From positions 186,001 to 250,000 of the forward strand of contig NZ_ATVJ01000002.1 in assembly GCF_000420665.1 (NCBI RefSeq): a stretch of 64,000 nucleotides of DNA, written 5' to 3'. Of the stretch, positions 19,151 to 29,232 are shown piece after piece. Made by a program: the position numbers and the translations under genes. Numbering within the stretch: position 1 is the first letter of the stretch; the number at the start of each line of letters is the position of its first letter. Below the pieces are notes generated by a model. That model was not told the origin of the DNA and ran no database searches. It saw only the letters and a program-made list of their open reading frames with translations. The stretch is from Ponticaulis koreensis DSM 19734. Lineage in GTDB: Bacteria > Pseudomonadota > Alphaproteobacteria > Caulobacterales > Hyphomonadaceae.

Positions 19151-21049
19151 ATGCTCACTCTTTTCCGGAACCTTCTACGTTCAAAAGTTGCCCTCGTGAT
19201 CATCGGCCTGCTGATCATCGCGATGGCTTCTTTCGGCATTAATGACATTTTCACGCCAAATCTGGGGTCAAGCCTGGCTGCGGTAGGAAACCGGACCGTC
19301 GAAACCTCCGATCTTGATCGTGAAGCTGATCTTTTGCTCAATCGCATCAATCAGAATAGCGGCAACAGCACTCGTCAGGATCTCGCTCAAGCCGGCCAGC
19401 TTCAGGGGCTGGTTTATCAACTGGCGAACCGGAATATTCAGGCGGAGTATCTCGAACGCAACGGTATTCGCGCATCGGATCAGTCCGTTATTGATGTTAT
19501 CCGCCAGAACGACATTTTCAGAAGCGCCATTCATGGCGGCTTTGATCGCACCAGCTACATCAATTTTCTGAACGATCGCGGCCAGACAGAAACTGAATTC
19601 ACACAGTGGCTGCAGGACGACCTGACGTTTCTCGCGATGAGCGATGGTCTCGCGAGCAACGTGCAAGCGCCACAAGGCCTGACCGAGCTGCTTGCAGTAT
19701 TCTCCGAAGAACGTCGACGGATCGCTTACATCGTAATGCAGGCAGGAGACTTGCCAGAAGCTGTCGAACCACCATCCGAAGAAGAGCTGCGCGAATTTTA
19801 TGATGCTCAGACCAGCATGATACTGCAACCGGAGCGTCGCGGATTTTCCGTTATCGCCGTTCGCCCTGAAGATTTCATCCATCAGGTCACGATCAGTGGG
19901 GAAGAACTGGAAAATCAGTACCTGGCTCAACAGTCACGCTTCACCAGCGCGGGCACCCGAACATACGAACAGTTCGCGTTCGCAGACGAAACAACCGCGC
20001 GCCAGGCGCTCGGTCGCCTACTTGGTGGCGAAGATCCTCAAACAGTTGTCGCGACGTTTAACGGCCGCCAGCTTCCTACAGAAACCAATTTGCGTTCCGC
20101 TATCTCCAGCATCGATCTGGCAACTGCAGTCTTCGATACGCCTGTCGACGTATGGAACGGTCCGATCCAGGCTGCCAATGGCCAGTGGATAATCGTACGC
20201 ACGACTGACGACATTCCTGGCGAAACGACCCCGCTCGAAGACGTCGCGGATACACTCCGTGCTGAAATCACCGAGTACAAATCATCGCGTCTTTATGCCG
20301 ACTCTTTCGACTTAATCGATGATGCCGTTGGATCAGGCGGTACAATTCACGAAATCGCAGAGATGATCTCATCGCCGGTCTACACATTCCCGCCGGTTGA
20401 TGAGCGTGGATTTACCCGTCAGGGCCGCCGTGTCGGCGCCCTTCTCGAGGTTGAGGGCGCTCTGGAACTCGGTTTCCAGCTTTATCCAGATGAAATGAGT
20501 TTCCGCGAAGACGGTGGTGACACGCAGTACATTATTCGGCTGGACGAGACGGTCGTGTCTTACCTTCCTGAGTTTGAAGAGATGCGAGACGAACTTTACG
20601 ACGTTGTTTACGCGCAGAAACGTCAAGCCGCAGTCACCGAATACGCTGAAGCCATGATGGAGCGCATCAACCAGGGAGCATTCCTGAATGCAGAAGCTCA
20701 GCAACTCAATCTTGAAGTTGATCGTCCACCCATGGCCATTGCACGTTCATCCGGACCACAAATTGGCTTTCCTCCAGAAGTGATGGCGCGAATCTTCGGG
20801 AGCGAACTGGATCAGGCATTTTCTATCCCGCTTCAGCGCGGTTACTTCATCGGCGTCGTTGAAGCCATTGAGGTGCCACAGGGCGAACAAAGAACAGCAG
20901 CATCTACTCCAATCAGGTCCAATCTAAATCAGATGATCGCAGGAGAATTCGAACAAGCCGTTTTCGACGTGGCACGCGAAAATGTGAATACCCAGATCAA
21001 CGATGCTGCGATCACGACCTATCTCGAACAATACCAACCGGTGCAGTAG
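19151..21049 (+). CDS. ppiD: PpiD-like periplasmic peptidyl-prolyl isomerase/chaperone
   Basis: 632-residue SurA/PpiD-type foldase anchored in the inner membrane. A short cytoplasmic start precedes one membrane segment (about 12-32, VALVIIGLLIIAMASFGI), then the SurA_N-like helical chaperone region with FGINDIF and AAVGNRTVETSDLDREADLLL. The middle and C-terminal parts are poorly conserved, with parvulin-like segments and no obvious catalytic signature by eye. It helps fold exported proteins near SecYEG; secG lies just across tpiA. The trpE start is 13 bases downstream, so the trp genes appear to be transcribed with it. Confidence 0.88.
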   Translation: MLTLFRNLLRSKVALVIIGLLIIAMASFGINDIFTPNLGSSLAAVGNRTVETSDLDREADLLLNRINQNSGNSTRQDLAQAGQLQGLVYQLANRNIQAEYLERNGIRASDQSVIDVIRQNDIFRSAIHGGFDRTSYINFLNDRGQTETEFTQWLQDDLTFLAMSDGLASNVQAPQGLTELLAVFSEERRRIAYIVMQAGDLPEAVEPPSEEELREFYDAQTSMILQPERRGFSVIAVRPEDFIHQVTISGEELENQYLAQQSRFTSAGTRTYEQFAFADETTARQALGRLLGGEDPQTVVATFNGRQLPTETNLRSAISSIDLATAVFDTPVDVWNGPIQAANGQWIIVRTTDDIPGETTPLEDVADTLRAEITEYKSSRLYADSFDLIDDAVGSGGTIHEIAEMISSPVYTFPPVDERGFTRQGRRVGALLEVEGALELGFQLYPDEMSFREDGGDTQYIIRLDETVVSYLPEFEEMRDELYDVVYAQKRQAAVTEYAEAMMERINQGAFLNAEAQQLNLEVDRPPMAIARSSGPQIGFPPEVMARIFGSELDQAFSIPLQRGYFIGVVEAIEVPQGEQRTAASTPIRSNLNQMIAGEFEQAVFDVARENVNTQINDAAITTYLEQYQPVQ

Positions 21050-21062
21050 TTAGAAGTTTATA

Positions 21063-22502
21063 ATGGCCGATCATCTCATTGTACGCCGACGTATCGCGGA
21101 TACGGAAACGCCGATTTCCGCGATACTCAAACTCGGTGCTGAAGAACCTGGCCACTTTCTGTTTGAATCCATTCAGGGTGGTCATCAGCTCGGACGATAT
21201 TCTTTTATTGGTGTGAAACCTGATCTCTGGTGGCGTGTTCAGGACGGCGTTGCTCAAACCAGCCGGTCTTCTGACTTTTCAGAAATCGTAGCATCTTCTG
21301 ATGAACCGCTAGTCGACCTTGACCGATTCACAGAGGCTGCTCGAGCAGGGTCTGAGGAAGATCTGCCTCCTATGGCGGCTGGCGCCTTTGGCTATCTCGG
21401 ATACGATATGGTCCGTTACTATGAGCCAGTGGGCGAGAAACCTAAGCAGGTTCTTCCGGTACCGGAGGCCGTGCTGGTTCGTCCACGAGTTGTGTTGATT
21501 TTTGATCACCTGTATCAGGAACTTATTCTCGTCGCTTCCGTACGCATATCCTCCGATGGTACAGAAGCAGAAGCGAAAGCGGTTGAAGCTCTCGATGAAG
21601 TTGAAGCAGCCCTCGACGGCCCCGGCTCTCCAACGCCGCGCGGTCAAAGCGAACGAGTTTTGGAATTTACGTCCAACTTTTCTGAAGAAACCTATGCCGA
21701 TGCGGTTGAGAAGGCGCGTGACTACATCAAAACAGGCGATATTTTTCAGGTCGTTCCTAGTCAGCGCTTCACCTGCAACTATCCTTACTCATCCCTCGCC
21801 TATTATCGCTCGCTTAGATCGCTGAACCCATCAGCATTCATGTTCCATATGCGACTTGGCGATGCCCAGCTCGTTGGTAGCAGTCCAGAAATCCTCGTTC
21901 GCGTTCGCGACGGCCGCATGTCAGTCAGACCGATTGCGGGCACACGGCCAAGATCTAACGATAAGGCGGAAAACCTGCGTCGTCAGGAAAGCCTGCTGAA
22001 CGATGCTAAAGAGTGCGCTGAACATTTGATGCTGCTCGACCTCGGTCGAAACGATGTCGGTCGTGTCTGTCAATATGGCAGCGTTGAAGTAACGGAATCC
22101 TTTGTCGTCGAACACTATAGCCATGTTATGCACATCGTCTCGCAGGTCGAAGGCAATCTTCGCGACGGCAAAACGCTGAAAGATGCGTTGATGGCCGGGT
22201 TCCCTGCAGGCACCGTTTCTGGCGCACCAAAAATTCGCGCAATGCAGATTATCGATGAGCTCGAAGGAAATTCGCGCGGTGTTTATGGCGGAGCCGTTGG
22301 CTATTTCGGATGGAAGGGTGATCTGGACACCTGCATCGCTTTGCGTACCGCAGTGATAGAAAACGACCGCTTGCACATTCAGGCCGGTGGCGGCGTCGTG
22401 CTCGATAGCGATCCCGAATACGAATATCAGGAAACAATGCATAAATCTCAGGCCCTGAAACGGGCCGCAGAGATGGCTGCGCGGTTCGAGGGCAATCAAT
22501 GA
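21063..22502 (+). CDS. trpE: anthranilate synthase component I
   Basis: Chorismate to anthranilate, the first step of tryptophan synthesis; 479 residues. The chorismate-binding core shows IAGTRPRSND, LDLGRNDVGRVCQYGSVEV, GTVSGAPKIRAMQIIDELE and GVYGGAVGYFGWKGD. The N-terminal region begins with the SRRIADTETP-type tryptophan-sensing domain (feedback inhibition is family knowledge). It overlaps trpG by 4 bases (translational coupling for the two synthase subunits). Confidence 0.96.
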   Translation: MADHLIVRRRIADTETPISAILKLGAEEPGHFLFESIQGGHQLGRYSFIGVKPDLWWRVQDGVAQTSRSSDFSEIVASSDEPLVDLDRFTEAARAGSEEDLPPMAAGAFGYLGYDMVRYYEPVGEKPKQVLPVPEAVLVRPRVVLIFDHLYQELILVASVRISSDGTEAEAKAVEALDEVEAALDGPGSPTPRGQSERVLEFTSNFSEETYADAVEKARDYIKTGDIFQVVPSQRFTCNYPYSSLAYYRSLRSLNPSAFMFHMRLGDAQLVGSSPEILVRVRDGRMSVRPIAGTRPRSNDKAENLRRQESLLNDAKECAEHLMLLDLGRNDVGRVCQYGSVEVTESFVVEHYSHVMHIVSQVEGNLRDGKTLKDALMAGFPAGTVSGAPKIRAMQIIDELEGNSRGVYGGAVGYFGWKGDLDTCIALRTAVIENDRLHIQAGGGVVLDSDPEYEYQETMHKSQALKRAAEMAARFEGNQ

Positions 22503-23074
22503 TCCTCCTCATCGATAACTATGACAGCTTCACCTACAATCTGGCGCATTACCTCGCTGACGTTGGTGGAGAAGCGCACGTCATTCGTAATGATGAAATG
22601 ACCGTTGAAGAGGCGCTGGCACTTAAGCCCGAAGCCGTCGTGCTGTCACCGGGCCCGTGCACGCCGAACGAAGCTGGAATATGCGTCGATTTTGTTAAAC
22701 GTGCACCTGACTCATTGCCGATTCTTGGTGTTTGCCTTGGCCACCAATCCATTGGGCAGGCTATGGGCGGTGACGTAGTCACGGCGATGGAAATTCGTCA
22801 CGGTAAAATCAGCACAATCACACAGAAAGGCGGCGCTCTGTTTGAGGGGCTCCCTGAAACGTTTGACGTTGTTCGGTATCACTCTCTGGCGGTCGCACCT
22901 CCAAGCCTTCCGGATTGCCTGATCGCAGATGCTTTTACCGACGACGGTGAGATCATGGCGATACACCATGAAACACGTCCTGTTTTTGGCGTTCAATTTC
23001 ACCCGGAGAGCATTAAAACTGAATACGGCCATGAGATCCTCGCAAACTTTCTAAAAGTCGCGAAGAGCGTATAA
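22499..23074 (+). CDS. trpG: anthranilate synthase component II (glutamine amidotransferase)
   Basis: Class I glutamine amidotransferase, 191 residues, delivering ammonia to TrpE. It starts MILLIDNYDSFTYNLAHYL, has oxyanion loop SPGPCTPNEAG, catalytic Cys in GVCLGHQSIGQAMGG, and the His-Glu pair in FHPESIKTEYG. TrpG of this type often also serves PabB in folate synthesis (family knowledge). Start overlaps the trpE stop (ATGA). Confidence 0.96.
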   Translation: MILLIDNYDSFTYNLAHYLADVGGEAHVIRNDEMTVEEALALKPEAVVLSPGPCTPNEAGICVDFVKRAPDSLPILGVCLGHQSIGQAMGGDVVTAMEIRHGKISTITQKGGALFEGLPETFDVVRYHSLAVAPPSLPDCLIADAFTDDGEIMAIHHETRPVFGVQFHPESIKTEYGHEILANFLKVAKSV

Positions 23075-23105
23075 AGCCCTGCCAGACTGAACTTAGGGAA
23101 CAACC

Positions 23106-24131
23106 ATGACGGACGTTATTTCTAATGCAATCAAGTCTATTGCACGCAAAGAATCCCTCAGCGTTGAAATCCTTGAAGGCGCGTTTTCTGAGATTCTCAG
23201 CGGCGAAGTTCCTCCCGAACGCATCGGGGCATTCCTGATGGGTCTGGCTGTTCGCGGTGAAACAAGCACCGAGCTCCTTGCCGGAGCCCGCATCATGCGA
23301 CGTACGGCAAAAAGGATAAAGTTGGACGGTGTCGTTCTCGATACCTGTGGCACTGGCGGCCTTGGCTGGGCCAGCCTCAACACGTCGACCGCCAGCGCCA
23401 TCGTGACCGCAGCTTGCGGTGTGACTGTGGCCAAACACGGAAACCGTTCCGTACCGCCAAAAACCGGCTCAGCTGACGTGCTCGAGGCGTTAGGTGTAGG
23501 TCTGGACATCTCTGAGGAACAATTCCTCGACGCAATCAGAACTGCCGGAATTGGCTTCCTCTTCGCCAGATCGCACCACTCCGCGATGCGCCATGTTGCA
23601 CCTGTACGCGCCAGCCTCGGCATTCGCACAGTGTTCAACCTGCTAGGCCCACTTTCGAACCCAGCTGGAGCGAGTCACCAGATTTTGGGTGTCTATGACT
23701 CTCACTGGCTGCGACCGATGGCGGAGACTCTTCAAGCTCTGGAAATCGAGCGCGCCTGGGTCGTGCATGGCAAGATGAACGATGGTCTAGCAATTGATGA
23801 GCTGTCGATTGCCGGTGAAACGCTTGTTGTAGACGTTACCGAGAATGGTTTGGATGAAATCATGATCCACCCTTCCGACGCGGGACTTCCAGTGAGTCCG
23901 CTGTCTACGCTCCGGGGCGGAACCCCGGATCAGAATGCAAAAGCCATTACTGATCTTTTCTCAGATAAGGCTTCCCCATTTCGGGATGCGGTCGTCTTAA
24001 ACGCCGCTGCCGGCCTCCATCTCACAGGCAAAGCGACTACGCTATGCGACGGGGCGGAGATGGCTTCAGACGCCATCGCGTCAGGCGCAGCAAGAGAGAC
24101 ACTCAACAAGCTAAAGGCAGCGACGTCATGA
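23106..24131 (+). CDS. trpD: anthranilate phosphoribosyltransferase
   Basis: Transfers the phosphoribosyl group from PRPP to anthranilate; 341 residues. The PRPP and metal motifs DTCGTGGLGWASLNTST and VAKHGNRSVPPKTGSADVLEALG are present, along with FARSHHSAMRHVAPVRASLGIRTVFNLLGPLSNPA. The glycine-rich loop reads GTGGLGW where GTGGDG is common, a conservative local change. It is 31 bases after trpG with AGGGAACAACC before the ATG, and overlaps trpC by 4 bases. Confidence 0.95.
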   Translation: MTDVISNAIKSIARKESLSVEILEGAFSEILSGEVPPERIGAFLMGLAVRGETSTELLAGARIMRRTAKRIKLDGVVLDTCGTGGLGWASLNTSTASAIVTAACGVTVAKHGNRSVPPKTGSADVLEALGVGLDISEEQFLDAIRTAGIGFLFARSHHSAMRHVAPVRASLGIRTVFNLLGPLSNPAGASHQILGVYDSHWLRPMAETLQALEIERAWVVHGKMNDGLAIDELSIAGETLVVDVTENGLDEIMIHPSDAGLPVSPLSTLRGGTPDQNAKAITDLFSDKASPFRDAVVLNAAAGLHLTGKATTLCDGAEMASDAIASGAARETLNKLKAATS

Positions 24132-24928
24132 CGACCGCGCTAGATCGAATTAACGCATACAAACGAGATGAAGTGAAAGCGCTGCGCGCAGAGCGCACCG
24201 AAGATTCCTATCTCCGCGACATTAAAACGCTCCCTGCTCCGCGTGGCTTTCTTTCAAGCATGAATGCAACGGTAGCTGCCGGGCGAAACGCGCTCATTTG
24301 TGAGATTAAACGAAAGAGCCCTTCAGCTGGTGACATTCTCATGGGCGCGGACCCGGCAGCAGTTGCGCGAGACTATGAGAATGGTGGAGCAACCTGTCTC
24401 TCAGTTCTAACAGATGGCCCGAGTTTCGGCGGCAGCCTCTCTGACCTGAAACTGGTTCGAGACGCTGTTTCCATGCCAATCCTTAGAAAAGACTTCATGC
24501 TGGACCCGATCCAGATACTGGAAGCGCGAGCCCATGAAGCCGATTGTATTCTGATCATCATGGCATCGTTTGATAATGCCCTCGCTTCAGAGCTCCTCCA
24601 TACCGCGAAGGATGTCGGGCTTGATGCGCTTGTAGAAGTTCACGACGAAGCAGAGCTTGAGCGGGCTCACGCAATGGGTGCCGATTTTATCGGTGTGAAT
24701 AATCGTAACCTCAAAGAAATGACGACCGATCTCGGCGTCTCTGAACGGCTCGCGTCAGGCGCCGATGCCAACAATCTCATGGTGTCCGAAAGCGGTGTGA
24801 AGACCGTAGGAGATATCAAGCGTCTCCGTATGAGCGGTTATAAGCGTTTCCTTATCGGCGAAAGCCTCATGAAAGAAACAGAACGCGAACTCGCTGTAAA
24901 AAACCTTGTTTATACTACAGAGAATTGA
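24128..24928 (+). CDS. trpC: indole-3-glycerol-phosphate synthase
   Basis: Ring closure step of tryptophan synthesis, 266 residues. Conserved pieces: LICEIKRKSPSAGDI near residue 60, ATCLSVLTDGPSFGGS, LRKDFMLDPIQILEARAHEADCILIIMA, LVEVHDEAELERA, GVNNRNLKEMTTDL, and SESGVKT. The open frame begins at 24044, but ATG 24128 overlaps the trpD stop (ATGA) and gives the normal N-terminus. The usual alphaproteobacterial followers moaC and moeA are absent; lexA comes next after 57 bases. Confidence 0.95.
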   Translation: MTTALDRINAYKRDEVKALRAERTEDSYLRDIKTLPAPRGFLSSMNATVAAGRNALICEIKRKSPSAGDILMGADPAAVARDYENGGATCLSVLTDGPSFGGSLSDLKLVRDAVSMPILRKDFMLDPIQILEARAHEADCILIIMASFDNALASELLHTAKDVGLDALVEVHDEAELERAHAMGADFIGVNNRNLKEMTTDLGVSERLASGADANNLMVSESGVKTVGDIKRLRMSGYKRFLIGESLMKETERELAVKNLVYTTEN

Positions 24929-24953
24929 CGAACAAAACGAACGGATGTAGAAC
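24925..24953 (+). promoter_or_regulatory. lexA promoter
   Basis: TTGACG (24925-24930) and TAGAAC (24948-24953) are separated by 17 bases. The -35 overlaps the trpC stop codon and the -10 overlaps the LexA operator half-site, the expected layout for an autorepressed SOS promoter. Confidence 0.6.
24939..24953. promoter_or_regulatory. LexA operator (SOS box)
   Basis: GAAC (24939-24942), seven bases, GAAC (24950-24953): exactly the direct-repeat SOS box known for Alphaproteobacteria (GAAC-N7-GAAC, or GTTC-N7-GTTC on the other strand). A further GAAC at 24930-24933 precedes it. Position between trpC and lexA implies lexA autorepression. Confidence 0.85.
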
Positions 24954-24985
24954 AAAATGCGACTCAAATCAGATCGGAACTTAAA

Positions 24986-25669
24986 ATGCTTACGGTCAAA
25001 CAGCGCGAATTGTTGCTCTTTATCCACCATCGTATCCAGGAAACTGGTGTTTCTCCTTCTTTCGACGAAATGAAAGAGGCTTTGGACCTCGCGTCCAAGT
25101 CTGGCATTCACCGTTTGATTACCGCGCTCGAAGAACGCGGCTTTCTTAGACGCCTAGCTAATCGAGCCCGCGCACTCGAAGTGATCAAGCTTCCTGATTC
25201 AGCTGCTTCCGGCGGAACACAAAGCCGACCAAAAGGACCGTTCAAGCCAAGCATCGTTTCAAATGAATTCGAAGCAGAAGTTCCGGCGAACGACACTGTG
25301 CCGCTTCTTGGTCGTATCGCGGCCGGCGTTCCGATTGAAGCCATTCAGCATGAAGTCGACCGAGTCGTGCCACCGCAAGGGATTGAAGGCCGTGATCACT
25401 TCGCGCTTGAAGTAAAAGGTGACTCGATGATCGAAGCCGGAATTCTTGATGGCGACATCGTCATTTGTAATCCGGGCGAGACAGCAGTTTCCGGCGACAT
25501 CGTTGTTGCGTTGATCGATGAGGAAGAAGCAACATTGAAGCGCTTCCGCAAAAAAGGCGGCTCTATTGCACTGGAAGCTGCCAACCCAAAATACGAGACC
25601 CGTATATTTGGTCCTGACCGGGTGCGCGTTCAGGGTAAACTCGTCGCTCTGATCAGAAAGTACAATTGA
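24986..25669 (+). CDS. lexA: LexA SOS repressor
   Basis: Self-cleaving transcriptional repressor, 227 residues. The N-terminal winged helix ([19 protein letters not shown] through RGFLRRL) is followed by a linker longer than in E. coli. Cleavage site Ala113-Gly114 lies in GRIAAGVP; the catalytic serine is Ser147 (KGDSM) and the lysine is Lys185 (ATLKRF). RecA filaments stimulate cleavage after DNA damage. The operator upstream indicates autoregulation. The stop is 5 bases from the convergent comEC stop. Confidence 0.97.
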   Translation: MLTVKQRELLLFIHHRIQETGVSPSFDEMKEALDLASKSGIHRLITALEERGFLRRLANRARALEVIKLPDSAASGGTQSRPKGPFKPSIVSNEFEAEVPANDTVPLLGRIAAGVPIEAIQHEVDRVVPPQGIEGRDHFALEVKGDSMIEAGILDGDIVICNPGETAVSGDIVVALIDEEEATLKRFRKKGGSIALEAANPKYETRIFGPDRVRVQGKLVALIRKYN

Positions 25670-25674
25670 ACCGG

Positions 25675-27675
25675 TTAGTGGCAGTCCGGGTAATTGTTAC
25701 TCCAAGGTCGGCATCTGTATCGGTCTGACCAACGAATTTCGAATTCTTCGCCAGATTCAAAGATGTGAGCGACCCTCGGGTCGCTCTTTTCTATTTGAAA
25801 AGAATTGCCACCAACGCCTGTGAGTTGGATGGCATTTTCAGTTGGCTCTACGCGCGCTAAGCCATCAAGAACTTCACAGCCTTCCGTGCAAACGAGTTCG
25901 CGGACGTCCGTAAAGCGTAAAGGGCGTAGGCCTCTGCCTCCAATATCAAGTTCGATCCACTCTGATTGTTCGCGAACGAAAATATGTCCAGCGCCGTCAT
26001 AGATCATTGTCGGCTTGGGGGACATCAGCCACATCACCGCCGCTATACCCGAAAATGCGATCATGACAGCGATGCGATTGCTTCGAACGATCGTCCAGCA
26101 CGCTAAAGCTCCAACCATTGCGAGGAAAACCCCTACGGGCATTTGCCCTGGAACAAAGCGTCGCCAACCGTTCCAGTCCTGCGTAAAATGAGCAGCAAGA
26201 TCTAACACCCATCCCAATGCATGTGTAAGAGCCTCGAGTCCCATATCGCCTAAACCAAACGGCAATAGAACGACGCTAATGGCCGCGATCGGAACGCATA
26301 CCAGCGTGATTATCGGCATGATCAGAATGTTCGCGAAGAAACCTAAGGGTGCAGCCCGTCCAAAATGGTATAGCGCGAAAGGCATCGTCGCTAACCCGGC
26401 TATCCAGCTTGTTCGAACCAGCCCATCCAGAAATGGGAGCACTGACTTGTGAAGCACACCTTGCCGCGCTATCTTTTGTTTATCGAAATTCCGATAGCCG
26501 GCGAGTAGAGCGCCAGTCGCGGCAAAGCTCATCTGAAAGCCAGGCGTCAGAACAGACCAGGGAGCCAGAAGCAGAACCGACATCATCGCGATGGCCAATG
26601 CTTGAAACGATAATAAGGGTCGGTCGAATAGGGAGTATACTAGGACCGACATCACCATGATGTATGCACGCTGGGTCGCCACACTAGCGCCGGAAAACAA
26701 CAGATACGCAGTAATAGCGGCTAACGAGCCTATGCCAGCAACCTTCTGCAGCGGAATACGCAACGCGATTTTGGGAAATAGCGCCAAAATGCGGAAGATG
26801 CCGAAATAGAAAACCCCCGCGGCCAGCCCCATATGCAGTCCTGATATCGCTAGCAAATGCGCCAGACCTGACGCCCTCAAAGTCTCCTCGTCTTCCTCGG
26901 AAAGATAACTTCTATTTCCCGTCAGCAAGGCTGCTGCGAGCCCGGCGCCATCGCCGGACATAGACGCGATATGAGCCGCAAGCTGTCGTCGCTCAGCGTT
27001 CAACCAAAGCGTAAAGCCGTTCACTGAGCTATCGGCTTGGGAAAGTCTACCCGGCTCGCATTGCCCGAACACATAACCAACAGCACCCAGTCCATCAAAG
27101 AACGCGTTGCGCTCGAAATCATAGTCTCCCGCAAGCATTGGCGATGGTGGAGGCTGAAGAGAGGCAAAACACCGTACAAAACGGCCGGGCATGAGTGCGT
27201 CATCAGGACGCTGTGATAGTCGGACAGTTTCGGGCAGATTTTCGGGAAAGATATCGGATATTGCGTGAACATTTATCGAGACGCGCATTCTTTCTGAATG
27301 ACCGGAGATTTCGGTCACCCACCCCTCGACCATGACACGCTCAAAAGGTACATGAATTCCCCTACATGGCATTGTGTACGTGCGAAAAGCGCTGTAGCAA
27401 AAGCCGAAAATAGCGAAGGCCATGAGAATAAGCGCAAACTCTGGCAGAGCCCGCAATGACGACGCCACGCGCATCGCCATAAAACCCCCGATAACCAAGG
27501 CGGTTAAGGCGCATGCATAGGCAAACCAGCCGGGTTCTTGATCGCCTGCAAAGTACGCAGCACAACCCGCTGCGAACGCAATAGGCACCCAGAGCATGCG
27601 TTGGAAATAGCCTTGGCTTGTTTCGCTTTTGAGAAGCAGCAGCTTCTTCGCAGCCCGTTGGCCGTCCAGGCTCAC
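25675..27675 (-). CDS. comEC: ComEC/Rec2-family DNA-uptake channel protein
   Basis: Polytopic inner-membrane protein, about 667 residues. It has an N-terminal DUF4131-type region with membrane helices and a soluble OB-like part. The competence domain follows with GDGAGLAAALLTGNRSYLSEEDEETLRASGLAHLLAISGLHMGL-type residues and about ten helices. The C-terminus is short and has no metallo-beta-lactamase domain. ComEC conducts single-stranded DNA into the cytoplasm in competent bacteria; whether this organism is competent is not shown here. The frame runs to 27819, but this would overlap gltX antisense. GTG 27675 is the first usable start in the divergent gap, so the N-terminus is uncertain; ATG 27597 is an alternative. 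Confidence 0.88.
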   Translation of the reverse strand: MSLDGQRAAKKLLLLKSETSQGYFQRMLWVPIAFAAGCAAYFAGDQEPGWFAYACALTALVIGGFMAMRVASSLRALPEFALILMAFAIFGFCYSAFRTYTMPCRGIHVPFERVMVEGWVTEISGHSERMRVSINVHAISDIFPENLPETVRLSQRPDDALMPGRFVRCFASLQPPPSPMLAGDYDFERNAFFDGLGAVGYVFGQCEPGRLSQADSSVNGFTLWLNAERRQLAAHIASMSGDGAGLAAALLTGNRSYLSEEDEETLRASGLAHLLAISGLHMGLAAGVFYFGIFRILALFPKIALRIPLQKVAGIGSLAAITAYLLFSGASVATQRAYIMVMSVLVYSLFDRPLLSFQALAIAMMSVLLLAPWSVLTPGFQMSFAATGALLAGYRNFDKQKIARQGVLHKSVLPFLDGLVRTSWIAGLATMPFALYHFGRAAPLGFFANILIMPIITLVCVPIAAISVVLLPFGLGDMGLEALTHALGWVLDLAAHFTQDWNGWRRFVPGQMPVGVFLAMVGALACWTIVRSNRIAVMIAFSGIAAVMWLMSPKPTMIYDGAGHIFVREQSEWIELDIGGRGLRPLRFTDVRELVCTEGCEVLDGLARVEPTENAIQLTGVGGNSFQIEKSDPRVAHIFESGEEFEIRWSDRYRCRPWSNNYPDCH

Positions 27676-27742
27676 ATTACGAACCAGCCGCCTGCGTCCG
27701 GACGACGTTAGCGTGCTCCGAACAGGATTTACGAGGCGTTTA

Positions 27743-29218
27743 ATGACTGTAATCACCCGCTTTGCTCCCTCACCAACGGGATTTTTGCATATTGGCGGCG
27801 CAAGAACAGCCCTTTTCAACTGGTTGTTTGCACGTCACCATGGCGGGAAGTTCCTTCTGCGCATTGAGGACACCGATCACAAACGCTCCACTCAGGAAGC
27901 AATTGACGCAATTCTCGCAGGAATGAAGTGGCTCGGGCTTGAATCCGACGAACCGCCAGTCTTCCAAAGCCAGCGCGCCGATCGCCACGTAGAGGTCGCG
28001 CAGCAATTGCTCGCAAACGGAAAAGCTTTCAAGTGCTACGTAACGCCGGAAGAATTGGCTGAGCGACGTGAAAAGGCTCAGGAACTACTCGCTCAGACGA
28101 AGGCGGGTGAAGGCTCTCCTGAAACCATTGAAGCCAAGAAAGCCGAAGCCAACGCCTTGATGGCTGCTTTTCGTTCTCCGTACAGGGACGGAAAAGACGC
28201 GCCATCTGACGATGCCCCTTATGTTGTACGATTGCGCGCGCCAGACGATGGAAAGGTTGCGCTCTCTGATGACGTCCAAGGCAACGTCAGCATCAGCGCT
28301 AAAGAGATTGATGACCTCATTCTTTTGCGAGCTGATGGCACGCCGACCTATATGCTTGCTGTCGTGGTTGATGACCATGATATGGGCGTGACGCAGGTTA
28401 TTCGCGGCGACGACCATTTGACGAATACCTTTCGCCAGATTCCGATTTTCGAAGGCATGGGTTGGACGCTGCCGAAATACGCCCACATACCTCTGATCCA
28501 TGGCCCTGATGGCGCCAAACTGTCCAAACGACATGGCACTCTTGGTGTCGAAGCGTATAAGGATATGGGCTATATTCCGGACGGTCTTAAGAACTACCTG
28601 CTCCGACTTGGCTGGAGCCACGGAGACGACGAATTCATTCCAACCGATAAGGCCGTGGAATGGTTCGATCTATCCGGCATCAACAAAGGTGCCTCTCGGA
28701 TGGATTTCGAGAAGCTAGCCTTTATCAACGGGGAACACCTTCACCGTTTGGATGATGCCACCGCCCTTGATCTGCTGCTCAAGAACGCTCAAAAGGAGCA
28801 AGCGCTTACCGATGCCGCGAAATCACGCATTGAAGCAGCAATTGCTGTCCTGAAAACGCGCGGACAGACAATTCCTGAAATAACTTCGGCTTCTCAGTTC
28901 CTTATAGTCGAAAGGCCAATTGACATTAACTCAAAGGCTAGGAAAAAGCTTAAGCCGCAAGCTTTAGAAATCTTAGGAGACCTTCGAAACGCATTAAACG
29001 ACGAAGAAACCTGGACAAGTGATCAGCTTGAAACCTTGATTCAGCAGTTCTGCGACACACGTGAACTGTCTCTTGGACAAGTTGGTCCCCAACTAAGAAC
29101 AGCACTTACCGGAGGCCTGCCGGCGCCGGATCTGCACCTGATACTCTTCTGGCTTGGAAAAGCCGAGAGCATTGGGCGGATAGATGACGTTCTGGAATTG
29201 ATGAATACAAATATCTGA
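27743..29218 (+). CDS. gltX: glutamyl-tRNA synthetase
   Basis: Class I synthetase, 491 residues. The HIGH motif is in [23 protein letters not shown] at about 8-30; the KMSKS counterpart is KLSKRHG near residue 255. RIEDTD and the Rossmann-fold second half are present. The open frame starts at 27629, but ATG 27743 with GAGG 6 bases upstream gives the family N-terminus [13 protein letters not shown]. Many Alphaproteobacteria have two GltX paralogs, so this may act as Glu- or Glu/Gln-tRNA ligase with GatCAB. It is divergent from comEC and 14 bases upstream of gltA. Confidence 0.95.
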   Translation: MTVITRFAPSPTGFLHIGGARTALFNWLFARHHGGKFLLRIEDTDHKRSTQEAIDAILAGMKWLGLESDEPPVFQSQRADRHVEVAQQLLANGKAFKCYVTPEELAERREKAQELLAQTKAGEGSPETIEAKKAEANALMAAFRSPYRDGKDAPSDDAPYVVRLRAPDDGKVALSDDVQGNVSISAKEIDDLILLRADGTPTYMLAVVVDDHDMGVTQVIRGDDHLTNTFRQIPIFEGMGWTLPKYAHIPLIHGPDGAKLSKRHGTLGVEAYKDMGYIPDGLKNYLLRLGWSHGDDEFIPTDKAVEWFDLSGINKGASRMDFEKLAFINGEHLHRLDDATALDLLLKNAQKEQALTDAAKSRIEAAIAVLKTRGQTIPEITSASQFLIVERPIDINSKARKKLKPQALEILGDLRNALNDEETWTSDQLETLIQQFCDTRELSLGQVGPQLRTALTGGLPAPDLHLILFWLGKAESIGRIDDVLELMNTNI

Positions 29219-29232
29219 AAGAGGGCATATTG

